From assembly GCF_001667585.1 (NCBI RefSeq), contig NZ_LZJZ01000096.1, positions 1 through 50,451 of the forward strand: 50,451 nucleotides of DNA, in the 5' to 3' direction. The notes below the pieces were generated by a model. That model was not told the DNA's origin and ran no database searches. It saw nothing but the letters and a program-made list of their open reading frames with translations. Of this stretch, positions 32,759-44,343 are shown piece by piece. A program made the position numbers and the translations under genes. Origin of the DNA: Mycobacterium sp. E2733 (lineage in GTDB: Bacteria; Actinomycetota; Actinomycetes; Mycobacteriales; Mycobacteriaceae). The stretch's first letter is position 1, and each line of letters opens with the position of its first letter.

Positions 32759-33519
32759 TGAGCGCACCCGATAGCCCGGCACTGGCCGGGATGTCGATTG
32801 GGGCGGTCCTGGAACTGTTGAGGCCGGACTTTCCCGATGTCACGATCTCCAAGATTCGCTTCTTGGAGGCCGAAGGACTGGTGACGCCGCAGCGCGCCGC
32901 GTCGGGCTATCGGAGATTTACCGCGTACGACTGCGCCCGGTTGCGGTTCATCCTGACCGCGCAGCGCGATCATTACCTACCGCTCAAGGTCATCCGGGCG
33001 CAATTGGATGCCCAGCCCGACGGCGAACTGCCGCCCTTCGGCTCGCCCTACGGCGGGCCACGGCTGGTGTCGGTGGCCGGAGTCGGGGATGTCGGTGCCG
33101 AGCCGGGCTCCAGGGCCGGCTCGGACACGGCCGCGGTGGCGCCGGCCAACATCCGGCTGAGTCGGGAAGATCTCTTGGAGCGCTCCGGGGTGTCTGACGA
33201 CCTGTTGACGGCGCTGCTCAAGGCGGGGGTGATCACCACCGGCCCGGGCGGCTTTTTCGACGAACACGCCGTGGTCATCCTGCAATGCGCGCGGGCGCTG
33301 TCGGAATACGGTGTGGAGCCGCGGCATCTGCGTGCGTTCCGCTCCGCAGCCGACCGGCAGTCCGACCTGATCGCCCAAATCGCCGGGCCGGTAGTCAAAG
33401 CCGATAAGGCGGGCGCCCGCGACCGCGCCGACGACCTGGCGCGCGAGGTGGCGGCTCTCGCCATCACCTTGCACACGTCGTTGATCAAATCCGCCGTTCG
33501 CGACGTTCTGCATCGCTGA
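32758..33519 (+). CDS. MerR family transcriptional regulator (Rv1828 type)
   Basis: A 253-residue regulator. The N-terminal winged helix (about 12-80) reads SIGAVLELLRPDFPDVTISKIRFLEAEGLVTPQR...SGYRRFTAYDCARLRFI. The C-terminal half is a second helical domain (about 135-250), longer than in classical metal-sensing MerR proteins, with no Cys cluster for metals. GTG 32758 overlaps the garA stop (TAGTG), so the two are coupled. The target genes are unknown. Confidence 0.9.
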   Translation: MSAPDSPALAGMSIGAVLELLRPDFPDVTISKIRFLEAEGLVTPQRAASGYRRFTAYDCARLRFILTAQRDHYLPLKVIRAQLDAQPDGELPPFGSPYGGPRLVSVAGVGDVGAEPGSRAGSDTAAVAPANIRLSREDLLERSGVSDDLLTALLKAGVITTGPGGFFDEHAVVILQCARALSEYGVEPRHLRAFRSAADRQSDLIAQIAGPVVKADKAGARDRADDLAREVAALAITLHTSLIKSAVRDVLHR

Positions 33520-33623
33520 GGACTAGACTTCGTCGATAGCTTGGTTTCAGCGGCATAGCGACATTCGGGCGTCGTCGTTGCGCCAAGAACCGACACGGCA
33601 GCATATGCGGAGGGCAGACACAA

Positions 33624-34118
33624 ATGGGTGAAGTTCGTGTTGTCGGCATTCGCGTTGAGCAGCCGCAGAACCAGCCGGTCCTGTTGTTGCGCGAAACCGA
33701 CGGCGACCGATACCTGCCTATCTGGATCGGTCAATCGGAGGCTGCCGCCATCGCGCTCGAACAGCAGGGGGTCGAGCCGCCGCGCCCGTTGACACACGAT
33801 TTGATCAGGGATGTCATTGCCGCGCTTGGCCATTCGCTGAAAGAGGTGCGGATCGTCGATCTGCAAGAGGGCACCTTCTACGCCGATCTGGTCTTCGACC
33901 GCAACATCACCGTGTCGGCGCGGCCCTCGGATTCGGTGGCGATAGCGCTGCGCGTCGGCGTCCCGATCTACGTCGAGGAGGCCGTGCTCGCCCAGGCCGG
34001 CCTACTCATTCCCGACGAGACGGACGAAGAGGGGGGCACCGCCGTCCGCGAGGACGAGGTGGAGAAATTCAAGGAGTTTCTCGACAGCGTGTCTCCCGAC
34101 GATTTCAAGGCCACGTAG
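33624..34118 (+). CDS. BFN-domain (DUF151) bifunctional nuclease-like protein (Rv1829 type)
   Basis: A 164-residue protein of the DUF151/bifunctional nuclease family. Family features include LLLRETDGDRYLPIWIGQSEAAAIALEQQG near the start, RPLTHDLI and the ARPSDSVAIALRVGVPIYVEE block. Related proteins have nuclease activity in plants and Thermotoga structures, but the mycobacterial role is unknown. ATG 33624 follows GGAGGGCAGAC. It lies between two MerR genes, an order conserved in actinobacteria. Confidence 0.9.
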   Translation: MGEVRVVGIRVEQPQNQPVLLLRETDGDRYLPIWIGQSEAAAIALEQQGVEPPRPLTHDLIRDVIAALGHSLKEVRIVDLQEGTFYADLVFDRNITVSARPSDSVAIALRVGVPIYVEEAVLAQAGLLIPDETDEEGGTAVREDEVEKFKEFLDSVSPDDFKAT

Positions 34119-34398
34119 GCGGTTCGGGGACCGTTCTGGCGCTTGGCGAGGCCCGCTGGCCGGGTACTACCCTGGCCACGGACATCACGGGTGGATCTCA
34201 ACTGGCATCGGGATGTCGACACGCCTGGCGGATAGCGCCCTCACATAGCCCGGCGGCAGCCATACTTTGATCACGACTTAAGGGCACGGTAGCTATCGAC
34301 AGCGTAAGCTCTCTAGCACTCGGGCCTGAGCAAACGTGGCTGCGACGCAGCCAGTGACGCAGCTAGAAACGAAAGCGCGATCGGCGAGAGGAAGCACC

Positions 34399-35004
34399 GT
34401 GAGCGAGCAGCCACGCCAAGAACAGCTGGACCTAGCTGAACACCCGACCGCCGCGCCGGAAGCGCCCGTGCAGCCAGGACTGTTCCCCGACGACTCCGTG
34501 CCGGACGAGCTGGTCGGGTACCGCGGCCCGAGCGCCTGCCAGATCGCCGGAATCACCTACCGCCAGCTGGACTACTGGGCGCGCACCTCGTTGGTGGTGC
34601 CCTCCATCCGCAGCGCGGCCGGCTCGGGCAGCCAGCGGCTCTACTCGTTCAAGGACATCCTGGTTCTCAAGATCGTCAAGCGGCTGCTCGACACCGGGAT
34701 CTCGCTGCACAACATCCGGGTCGCGGTCGACCATCTGCGCCAGCGCGGTGTGCAGGACCTGGCCAACATCACGTTGTTCTCCGACGGCACCACGGTTTAC
34801 GAATGCACCTCGGCAGAAGAGGTTGTCGACCTGCTGCAGGGCGGGCAGGGTGTGTTCGGCATCGCCGTCTCCGGCGCCATGCGTGAGCTGACCGGGGTGA
34901 TCGCCGACTTCCCCGGCGAGCGGGCGGACGGGGGCGAGTCGATCGCCGCCCCGGAAGACGAGCTGGCGTCCCGGCGCAAGACCCGCGACCGCAAGATCGG
35001 TTAA
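34399..35004 (+). CDS. resR: MerR family regulator ResR (Rv1830 type)
   Basis: A 201-residue MerR-like regulator (222 if started at GTG 34336). A variable N-terminus precedes the DNA-binding domain (about 50-120): SACQIAGITYRQLDYWARTSLVVPS...GSQRLYSFKDILVLKIVKRLLDTGISL. The M. tuberculosis homologue, ResR/McdR, controls cell-cycle and translation-related genes and carries clinical mutations linked to antibiotic resilience. GTG 34399 is preferred because GAGAGGA at 34385-34391 is a good ribosome binding site. A 280-nt upstream gap probably contains its own promoter. Confidence 0.9.
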   Translation: MSEQPRQEQLDLAEHPTAAPEAPVQPGLFPDDSVPDELVGYRGPSACQIAGITYRQLDYWARTSLVVPSIRSAAGSGSQRLYSFKDILVLKIVKRLLDTGISLHNIRVAVDHLRQRGVQDLANITLFSDGTTVYECTSAEEVVDLLQGGQGVFGIAVSGAMRELTGVIADFPGERADGGESIAAPEDELASRRKTRDRKIG

Positions 35005-35050
35005 CCGCGCGCGCGACCCGACCGGGTAAACTGGGCCCCGCATCGCACTC

Positions 35051-35270
35051 GTGCGGGAGAGTTCCGTGACGGCCAGCCACGGACGCCGAAGGAGCAACAC
35101 CTCTCCGCTAACCTCTCAGGCACCCGGACCGCCCGAGTTAACGATGCCTCTGGAAAGCGGAGCTGACCCTCGCGGTCAGCACCCGCCGATGGGGAAAGGC
35201 GCTCGGACATCTGCCGGCGCCGAATCTCTCAGGCGCCCGGCGAACGGGTGAAGACAGAGGGAGGGGACCG
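35051..35270 (+). ncRNA. Tandem glycine riboswitch upstream of gcvB
   Basis: Two glycine-aptamer cores lie in series. Aptamer 1 has GTGCGGGAGAG (35051), GCCGAAGGAGCAA (35084), CTCTCAGGCACCCGGACCG (35113) and CTCTGGAAAGCGG (35148). Aptamer 2 has CGCCGATGGGGAAA (35184), CTCTCAGGCGCCCGG (35226) and GACAGAGGGAGGGGA (35254). These match the gcvT-type riboswitch consensus in order and spacing. It should sense glycine and turn on gcvB, whose GTG lies about 45 nt downstream, when glycine is abundant. Confidence 0.9.
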
Positions 35271-35314
35271 CTAGTCCTCTGCCTTCGTCGATGCCACAGC
35301 CAGGAGTTTCGCCA

Positions 35315-38161
<2,847 letters not shown>

Positions 38162-38175
38162 CTTGGCGGCGCCAG

Positions 38176-38223
38176 CGTAACCGCACTGCGAAATTCAGCG
38201 CGATTTTTCGCTGTGTGGTTACG
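38176..38223. terminator. Bidirectional hairpin terminator between gcvB and the dehalogenase gene
   Basis: CGTAACCGCACTGCGAAA (38176-38193) is an imperfect inverted repeat of TTTTCGCTGTGTGGTTACG (38205-38223), about 17 pairs with two or three mismatches and an AT-containing loop. It sits between convergent genes, 15 nt after the gcvB stop and 17 nt before the end of the dehalogenase gene, with T-runs usable in the forward direction. Confidence 0.65.
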
Positions 38224-38240
38224 GTCGAGGCGGCCCCGGG

Positions 38241-39113
38241 TCAGCCGAAGCGCTCGACGATCGCCGTGGCGATCTGATCCGGGGCGTCCTCCTGGATGAA
38301 GTGCTTGGCGTTGGGCAGTTCGACGAGGACGTGGTCGGGAAACGCCGCGCGCATGCGCGGGAGCGCGGGGCCGGGCCGGAACGCGAAGTCCTTCATGCCC
38401 CAAACGAACAGGGCTGGTTTGGCGCCCAGCTTGGCCGGGACTTCCCGGGCGAGCCGCGCCAGCAGGGGCTTGGCGGCCAGGATCTGCTTGGGCATCTCGG
38501 CGACACCCTTGCGGGCGTCGGGGCTGGGCTGCACGGCCCGGTAGTGCTGCATCACCGCATCGCTTGGGCGGTGCTCAGTTCCGGCGGGGACGAGACGCTC
38601 GACGAAGAAATTGCGGTGCAGGATCGCGTATTGCAGCGGCGGGCTGGACATCACCCGGCTGAACATCTTCGTAGTGAACTCATCCGTCGGCCAGAACCAG
38701 GTGTTGCCCAGGATGACGCCGCGCACCCGCTCGGCGCGCTCCACCGCGACCGCCATGCTGATGGGCCCGCCCCAGTCCTGGCCCATCGTCAGGAAGCCGT
38801 CGAGGCCGAGATGGTCGACGAACTCACCGACCACCCGGGCATGCTCCTCGATGGTGTATCCGAACGCCGCGGGACGGTCCGACAGCCCAAACCCGAGGTA
38901 ATCCGGTGCGATGCAGCGGAACCTGTCGCGCAGCGCGATGACGATGTTGCGATAGAGGAAGCTCCAGGTCGGGTTGCCGTGGTACAGCAGGATTGGCGGG
39001 CCTTCGAAACCGGCGGGGCCTTCGTCGATGTAGTGCATGCGCCCCCGCGAGCTGTCGAACCAGCGCGACTGGAACGGGTAGAGCTGCGGGTCGGGGGTGA
39101 AATCGATGCTCAT
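38241..39113 (-). CDS. Haloalkane dehalogenase-like alpha/beta hydrolase (Rv1833c type)
   Basis: A 290-residue alpha/beta hydrolase. The nucleophile is Asp113 in GQDWGGP, the halide-binding Asn/Trp are in HGNPTWSFLYRN, the base His271 is in NAKHFIQED and the acid is probably Asp242 (WGMKDFAF). This set fits haloalkane dehalogenases, which hydrolyse carbon-halogen bonds. M. tuberculosis carries several, and the physiological substrates are unknown. ATG 39113 starts MSIDFTPDPQLYPFQSRWF, the family N-terminus. It marks the end of the region colinear with M. tuberculosis. Confidence 0.9.
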   Translation of the reverse strand: MSIDFTPDPQLYPFQSRWFDSSRGRMHYIDEGPAGFEGPPILLYHGNPTWSFLYRNIVIALRDRFRCIAPDYLGFGLSDRPAAFGYTIEEHARVVGEFVDHLGLDGFLTMGQDWGGPISMAVAVERAERVRGVILGNTWFWPTDEFTTKMFSRVMSSPPLQYAILHRNFFVERLVPAGTEHRPSDAVMQHYRAVQPSPDARKGVAEMPKQILAAKPLLARLAREVPAKLGAKPALFVWGMKDFAFRPGPALPRMRAAFPDHVLVELPNAKHFIQEDAPDQIATAIVERFG

Positions 39114-39186
39114 GGCGCTCCTTCGGTAGCGCTCATGATGCTAGGCCCGGAGTGTGACACCCCCCAGCCCGCGAGGGCGGTCGCCC

Positions 39187-40440
39187 CTAGTACCGGCCGA
39201 AGGCCAGGGCGACGTTGTGCCCGCCGAACCCGAACGAGTTGTTGATGGCGTACTGGTAGTTGCCGCGCCGCGGATTATCCGCCACCACGTCCAAATCGAT
39301 TTGTGGGTCCAGGTTTTCCAGGTTCAATGTCGGTGGAACGACCTGGTCGCGCAACGCCAGCACGGTCAGTATCGACTCCACCGCACCGACCGCGCCGACC
39401 GAATGGCCCAGAGCGGATTTGGGCGCGTACACCGCCGGCTTGTTGCTGCCCAGCGCGTTGTTGATGGCCTTGCCCTCGGCCAGGTCGCCGATCTGTGTTC
39501 CGGTGGCATGGGCGTTGACGTGGTCGATGTCCTCGGGCGTGAGACCGGCGAGCTGGATCGCCCGCGTCATCGCCTGGCCGGCGCGATTCCCGCTCGGGTC
39601 CGGCGCCACCATGTGATAGCCGTCGGACGTCACGGCGGCGCCCATCAGCCGGGCCAGGATGCGTGCCCCGCGAGCCTTGGCGTGCTCCTCGGTCTCCAGC
39701 ACCATCAGCGCGCCGGCCTCGCCGAAAACGAAGCCGTCGCGGTCCTTGTCGAACGGGCGACAGGCGCCGGAGGGATTGTCGTTCTTCGTCGACATCACGA
39801 TCCGCATGTTCGCGAAGGCGGCGATGGGTACCGCCTCGATCCGCGTCTCGACGCCGCCGCAGATCGCGACGTCCGCCTCACCGAACACGATCGCCTGCCA
39901 TGCGCGGGCGATGGCTTCCGAACCCGACGCGCACGCCGAGACCGGTGTCATGACGCCGGCCCTGGCGTGCCGTTCCAGCCCCACTGCCATGGCGGCGGCG
40001 TCGGGCATGTACTTGCTGACGGCCAGCGGCGAGACCGCTTTCACGCCACGGGCGCGCAGGGTGTCGCGGGTGAAGACCAGCTCCTCGCCAGAACCGAATC
40101 CGGTGCCGATGGAGACCAACAGGCGGTTGGGGTCGACCTCGGGCGAGCCGGCGTGGTCCCACGCCCGCCGGTTGACGACGGCGGACATTCTGGCCAGGTA
40201 GCCCGTCCTGCGCAGCTCGGCCGGGTTCAGCTCGCTGTCGAATTCCTCCAGCAGGTGCCCGCCGATGCGAACCGGCAGGTCGAACTCGTCCACGAACGGG
40301 TCATCGAGCTCGCGAATCCCGCTTTGGCAGTCGAGTAGCAACTTCCAGGTCGTCTCCGCGTCGGTCGCCAGCGCGGTTGTCATGGCGAATCCGGTGACGA
40401 CGACATTGGGAAGCGCTTGCCCCGTAATCAGATTCGTCAT
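39187..40440 (-). CDS. KasB-like beta-ketoacyl-ACP synthase, second copy outside the FAS-II operon
   Basis: A 417-residue ketosynthase with the complete KAS II catalytic set: Cys170 (SACASGSEA), His311 (NAHATGT), Lys341 and His346 (PKSALGHSVG). The sequence is much closer to M. tuberculosis KasB than to KasA (for example TTALATDAETTWKLLLD and YAINNSFGFGGHNVA). KasA/KasB elongate meromycolate chains in FAS-II. Here it is not beside fabD/acpM but next to MmpL, FAAL and PKS genes, so it is probably a paralogue that elongates a fatty acyl starter for this locus. ATG 40440 matches the conserved MTNLITG start; a GTG at 40485 would add 15 residues. Flanks give no sign of acpM or accD6. Confidence 0.88.
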   Translation of the reverse strand: MTNLITGQALPNVVVTGFAMTTALATDAETTWKLLLDCQSGIRELDDPFVDEFDLPVRIGGHLLEEFDSELNPAELRRTGYLARMSAVVNRRAWDHAGSPEVDPNRLLVSIGTGFGSGEELVFTRDTLRARGVKAVSPLAVSKYMPDAAAMAVGLERHARAGVMTPVSACASGSEAIARAWQAIVFGEADVAICGGVETRIEAVPIAAFANMRIVMSTKNDNPSGACRPFDKDRDGFVFGEAGALMVLETEEHAKARGARILARLMGAAVTSDGYHMVAPDPSGNRAGQAMTRAIQLAGLTPEDIDHVNAHATGTQIGDLAEGKAINNALGSNKPAVYAPKSALGHSVGAVGAVESILTVLALRDQVVPPTLNLENLDPQIDLDVVADNPRRGNYQYAINNSFGFGGHNVALAFGRY

Positions 40441-41001
40441 GCTTCGTGGATCATCCTTTCCCAGCGCCCACCCGGCCGTCGTCACTCAGGGACGCGCGTG
40501 TCACAGGACACCCTCCGGATGGAGGGAAATGCGCTCAACTGCGAACCTTCGCACCGCTCCCCGTGGCGTTGGCCGTGGCATCAACCTCGATCGAGCCTAG
40601 CGGCAAGTTGCCGTCCCGAGGGTGAAGACCCCGCCGCGGCGTTCGGTTGGTGTCCGTAGCCGGCGTCAGCTCCAGAAGGTGCTGATGCCGCGGCGAGGTC
40701 GGGGAACGCGGAGGCGCGTGGTCGCGATCGCCGCCGAAATCGATCGGGCGGTCGGGACCGGTTCGCGGGGACGGCCATCCTGCCAGGCAAAATCCCGCAA
40801 CCAGCCGGTCGAGCTTTGTGTTGACGGGCCGGTAAACCCGGCGGGCGTACCGTGGCGGTTAGGGCTGCGCGTGGACGGAACTCGAGTTTCGGGCCTCGCG
40901 CTCGGGGTATCCGCAGACGCATGCAACATCCTGCTAGTGAAGGGTTTAGTCACGATGGGGCAGGCAACCGCGGGCGGCGCATCGCTTGGAGTTGAGGCAG
41001 C
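40441..41001. other. 561-nt divergent intergenic region between the KAS and MmpL genes
   Basis: No convincing gene. A 130-codon plus-strand frame (40622-41014) has no domain, overlaps the MmpL start and is rich in Arg, as expected for a chance frame in GC-rich DNA. The interval should hold the promoters of both flanking genes. A SigF-like promoter for the MmpL gene is listed separately. TTGACG at 40822-40827 is a possible -35 box with no convincing -10 partner. Confidence 0.4.
40885..40910 (+). promoter_or_regulatory. Candidate SigF-type promoter upstream of the MmpL gene
   Basis: AGTTT (40885-40889) is separated by 15 nt from GGGTAT (40905-40910), close to the mycobacterial SigF consensus GGTTT-N15-17-GGGTA. 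Transcription would begin near 40917, about 85 nt before the proposed TTG start. It is supported by motif match and position only. Confidence 0.4.
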
Positions 41002-44000
41002 TTGCAACGGCTGAGCCGCCTTAAAGCGCGCTGGCCGGTAGCCGTCATCGGATGCTGGGTGGCGCTGCTGGCCGCGCTGTTCGTGACCTGCCCGCCGCTG
41101 GCGCGGATGGTGCACGAGCATCCGGTCGGGATGCTGCCGGACAATGCGCCGTCGAGCGTCGCGGCCCGACAGATGAGTAAGGCCTTTCACGAATCCGGCT
41201 CAGACAATCTCCTGTTGATCGTCCTGACCGACGAAAAAGGGCTGGGACCTTCGGACGAAGACGTGTATCGCACGCTCGTCGACAAGCTGCGCCAGGATGC
41301 TCGAGACGTCGTGATGATGCAGGATTTCCTCAGCGCACCCCCCATGCGCGAGGTCATGACCAGCAAAGATCAGAAAGCGTGGTTCCTGCCGATCGGCCTG
41401 GCCGGCGGGTTGGGGTCGCCCCAAGCCGACGAGGCGTACAAGCACGTCGCTGAGACTGTCCGGCAGACCGCCGCAGGGTCCACCCTCACCGCGAATCTGA
41501 CCGGGCCCGCGGCCACGATTGCCGATGCCAGCTACGTTGGCGAACGAGACATGCGTGTCATCGAGATCGCGACCGCGTTGCTGGTGCTGCTCATCTTGCT
41601 GATCGTCTACCGCAACCCGGTCACCATGTTATTGCCGTTGGTGACGATCGGTGTGTCCCTGGTGGCGGCCCAGCGGATAGTGGCCGGACTGTCGCAACAC
41701 GGACTGGGCATTTCCCAACCGACCATCATCTTCATGACCGCGATGATGGCTGGCGCCGGAACCGATTATGCGGTGTTCCTGATCAGCCGCTATCACGACT
41801 ACCTGCGGCGCGGCGTGGATTCGGATCGGGCAGTGCGTGGGGCGCTGAGCTCGATCGGCAAAGTGATCACCGCTTCCGCGGCCACCGTGGCGGTGACCTT
41901 CCTCTGTATGAAGTTCGCCCGATTGGAAATGTTGTCGACCAGCGGGCCGGCGTTGGCAATCTCCATCGGTGTGGCATTTGTCGCCGCCATGACTCTGCTG
42001 CCGGCCATCTTGACGCTCGCTGGCCGACGTGGATGGGTGGCGCCAAGGCGCGACCTCACGAGTCGTTTCTGGCGGCGTTCGGGGGAGCGCATTGTGCGGC
42101 GGCCCCGGGCACACCTGGTCGGGAGCCTCATACTGCTGATCATCCTCGCTGTCTGCGGGACCCTGGTCCGGTTCAACTGGGATCAAAGCAAGACGGTGCC
42201 GGATTCGGCCGAGAGCAACCGCGGATATGCCGCCCTCAGCCGCCATTTCCCGTTGAGCTCAACCGTTCCGGAGTATCTGGTGGTCCAGTCGCCCCATGAT
42301 CTGCGGAGCCCCAAGGCCCTTGCCGATTTGGAGCAGATGGCACATCGGGTAAGCCAACTGCCGAACGTCGCAAGCGTTCGCGGCATCACTCGACCCTCTG
42401 GCCAGCCTCCCGAACAGGCGAGCGTGGCCTACCAGGCGGGCGAAGTGGGCGGCAAGCTCCAGGACACGGCGAGCATGATCAACGACCACACGGGCGACCT
42501 CGACCAGTTGGCCGCCGGTGCCAACCAGCTGGCCGACAGGCTCGCACAAGTCCGGGCCGGGGTCGATCAGGCGGCTTCCACCGCCAACGGCGCGCTCAAC
42601 GCCCTCTCTGATCCACGCATCCAGGACATCCGTACCCAGCTGCAGCGCCTCTCCCAGGACGGAACCCTCGACAGAATCACCCAACTGGCCGGCCAGCTGC
42701 CGCCGACGCAGGAGACGCAATCCATCGAGTCGATGTTGAGCGGCTTGCGCGCAAGACTCAACACAGCCATCTCCGACATCCAATCATTGGGCCTCAACGA
42801 CCTTGGCGCCGCGCGCGGCCGCCTCGCCGCCCTGCAACACGGCGCCGACGCCCTCGCCGACGGAAGCCGACAGTTGGCCGACGGTGTGCAACGTCTGGTG
42901 GATCAAACCAAAAGGATGGGCTCGGGGCTCAGCGAGGCTTCCAAGTTCCTGCTGTCGTTGAAGAACGACGCGTCGGATCCGGCGATGTCGGGTTTCTACA
43001 TTCCCCCGGAAATCCTTGCGGGCAACGACTTTAAGAAGGCTTCCCAGGTTTTCGTCTCACCCGATGGGCACACGGTACGTTACTTGGTCCAGACCAAACT
43101 CAACCCCTTCAGCACCCAGGCGATGGATCAGGTCAGTACGATCGCCAACACCGCTCGGAGCGCCCAGGTGAATACCGCGTTGTCGGACGCCAAGATATCG
43201 ATGGTGGGGTTCCCTGCGGCGAATCGGGACTTGCGCGACTTTTACAACCACGACCTCGGCTTCATCATCATCGCGACGATTCTGGTCGTGCTGCTGATCT
43301 TGATCGCCTTGTTGCGCGCCCTCGTTGCGCCGCTCTACCTCATTTGTTCCGTGGTCGTTTCGTACCTGTCGGCGCTTGGTATCGGGGTCATCGTGTTCCA
43401 GATGATCATGGGCCAGCAACTGTCGTGGAGCGTCCCTGGAATGGCCTTCATCGTGTTGGTCGCGGTAGGCGCGGACTACAACATGTTGCTCATCTCCGGG
43501 ATCCGCGATGAGTCGTCGCGGCACGGCATGCAGGCCGGGGTCATCCGCACCGTCGGTTCCACGGGCGGTGTGATCACCTCGGCGGGTGTCATTTTCGCGG
43601 CATCGATGTTCGGGCTGCTGTTCGGCGATCTCGTCGGTTTGTTGCAGGCCGGATTCATCATCGGGGCCGGGTTGTTGCTGGATACCTTTGTGGTGCGCAC
43701 CATCACGGTGCCCGCGTTGGCCGTGCTGATGGGTGAACGGAACTGGTGGCCACACCTGCGGCGGCGGGCGCGGTCATCCTCTGTGCAACGAGCGGAACCC
43801 GTACCGGCACTTGGTGACCGGGACACGACGCCAATGCCTGTTGCCGGCTCGAATAGCCCACCGCCGGCGGAGCCGGTGCCTGAACCGAACGGCGGGACCG
43901 TCGAAAACGGCGCCGACGAGGACCACGGTCGCGTCCCGGTGCACCCCGCCGCCCCGACCGATTTGCGTCGCCCCGGTCGCCGATTGCGCCGACTGACGCG

Positions 44001-44271
44001 GTACCTCACCGGCGCGGGGACGTTCAGCGGCAACGGCCACGACGCAGGACGAACTCAGCCGACGGACAGCCACGAAAGCCCCCCCGTTCGCAAAGGTCTT
44101 TCCGGTAATGGCCGCCGGGCGCACTGGACGGCGCGCCCCGTGATGGAGCTGCCAGCGTTGGACGGCGACGGCGACGTCACAATGAGAGGCCGGTGGAAGA
44201 CCTCCGAAGACGCCGCGATCACCGAATCAGCGGAGACCACATCGGCGCGCTGGCTGGCGTCCCGGCATTAA
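41002..44271 (+). CDS. MmpL8/MmpL10-type RND lipid transporter
   Basis: A 1089-residue MmpL protein. There are two MMPL modules: helices at about 10-30 and 190-345, then 370-395 and 755-910. Paired periplasmic loops lie between them, the second with a heptad-like helical stretch (about 490-650). The essential Asp/Tyr proton-relay pairs are visible in GAGTDYAVFLISRYHDYLR and GADYNMLLISGIRDE. From memory it is closest to MmpL8 (sulfolipid) and MmpL10 (acyltrehalose), which export PKS/FAAL-derived lipids. Residues about 912-1089 form a long Pro/Arg-rich cytosolic tail. No mmpS gene accompanies it. TTG 41002 gives the expected short N-terminus; the start is not certain. Confidence 0.88.
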   Translation: MQRLSRLKARWPVAVIGCWVALLAALFVTCPPLARMVHEHPVGMLPDNAPSSVAARQMSKAFHESGSDNLLLIVLTDEKGLGPSDEDVYRTLVDKLRQDARDVVMMQDFLSAPPMREVMTSKDQKAWFLPIGLAGGLGSPQADEAYKHVAETVRQTAAGSTLTANLTGPAATIADASYVGERDMRVIEIATALLVLLILLIVYRNPVTMLLPLVTIGVSLVAAQRIVAGLSQHGLGISQPTIIFMTAMMAGAGTDYAVFLISRYHDYLRRGVDSDRAVRGALSSIGKVITASAATVAVTFLCMKFARLEMLSTSGPALAISIGVAFVAAMTLLPAILTLAGRRGWVAPRRDLTSRFWRRSGERIVRRPRAHLVGSLILLIILAVCGTLVRFNWDQSKTVPDSAESNRGYAALSRHFPLSSTVPEYLVVQSPHDLRSPKALADLEQMAHRVSQLPNVASVRGITRPSGQPPEQASVAYQAGEVGGKLQDTASMINDHTGDLDQLAAGANQLADRLAQVRAGVDQAASTANGALNALSDPRIQDIRTQLQRLSQDGTLDRITQLAGQLPPTQETQSIESMLSGLRARLNTAISDIQSLGLNDLGAARGRLAALQHGADALADGSRQLADGVQRLVDQTKRMGSGLSEASKFLLSLKNDASDPAMSGFYIPPEILAGNDFKKASQVFVSPDGHTVRYLVQTKLNPFSTQAMDQVSTIANTARSAQVNTALSDAKISMVGFPAANRDLRDFYNHDLGFIIIATILVVLLILIALLRALVAPLYLICSVVVSYLSALGIGVIVFQMIMGQQLSWSVPGMAFIVLVAVGADYNMLLISGIRDESSRHGMQAGVIRTVGSTGGVITSAGVIFAASMFGLLFGDLVGLLQAGFIIGAGLLLDTFVVRTITVPALAVLMGERNWWPHLRRRARSSSVQRAEPVPALGDRDTTPMPVAGSNSPPPAEPVPEPNGGTVENGADEDHGRVPVHPAAPTDLRRPGRRLRRLTRYLTGAGTFSGNGHDAGRTQPTDSHESPPVRKGLSGNGRRAHWTARPVMELPALDGDGDVTMRGRWKTSEDAAITESAETTSARWLASRH

Positions 44272-44343
44272 TCCCGTCATCGACGGTACGGCCAGGAAAC
44301 GGATTCGGCGCCGGAAAGACCAAGCGCATGGTGCTCGATACGC

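Noticed and set aside
40622..41014. 130-codon plus-strand frame upstream of the MmpL gene
   Set aside because: No recognisable domain, biased toward Arg/Gly/Val, overlaps the MmpL start, no clear ribosome binding site.
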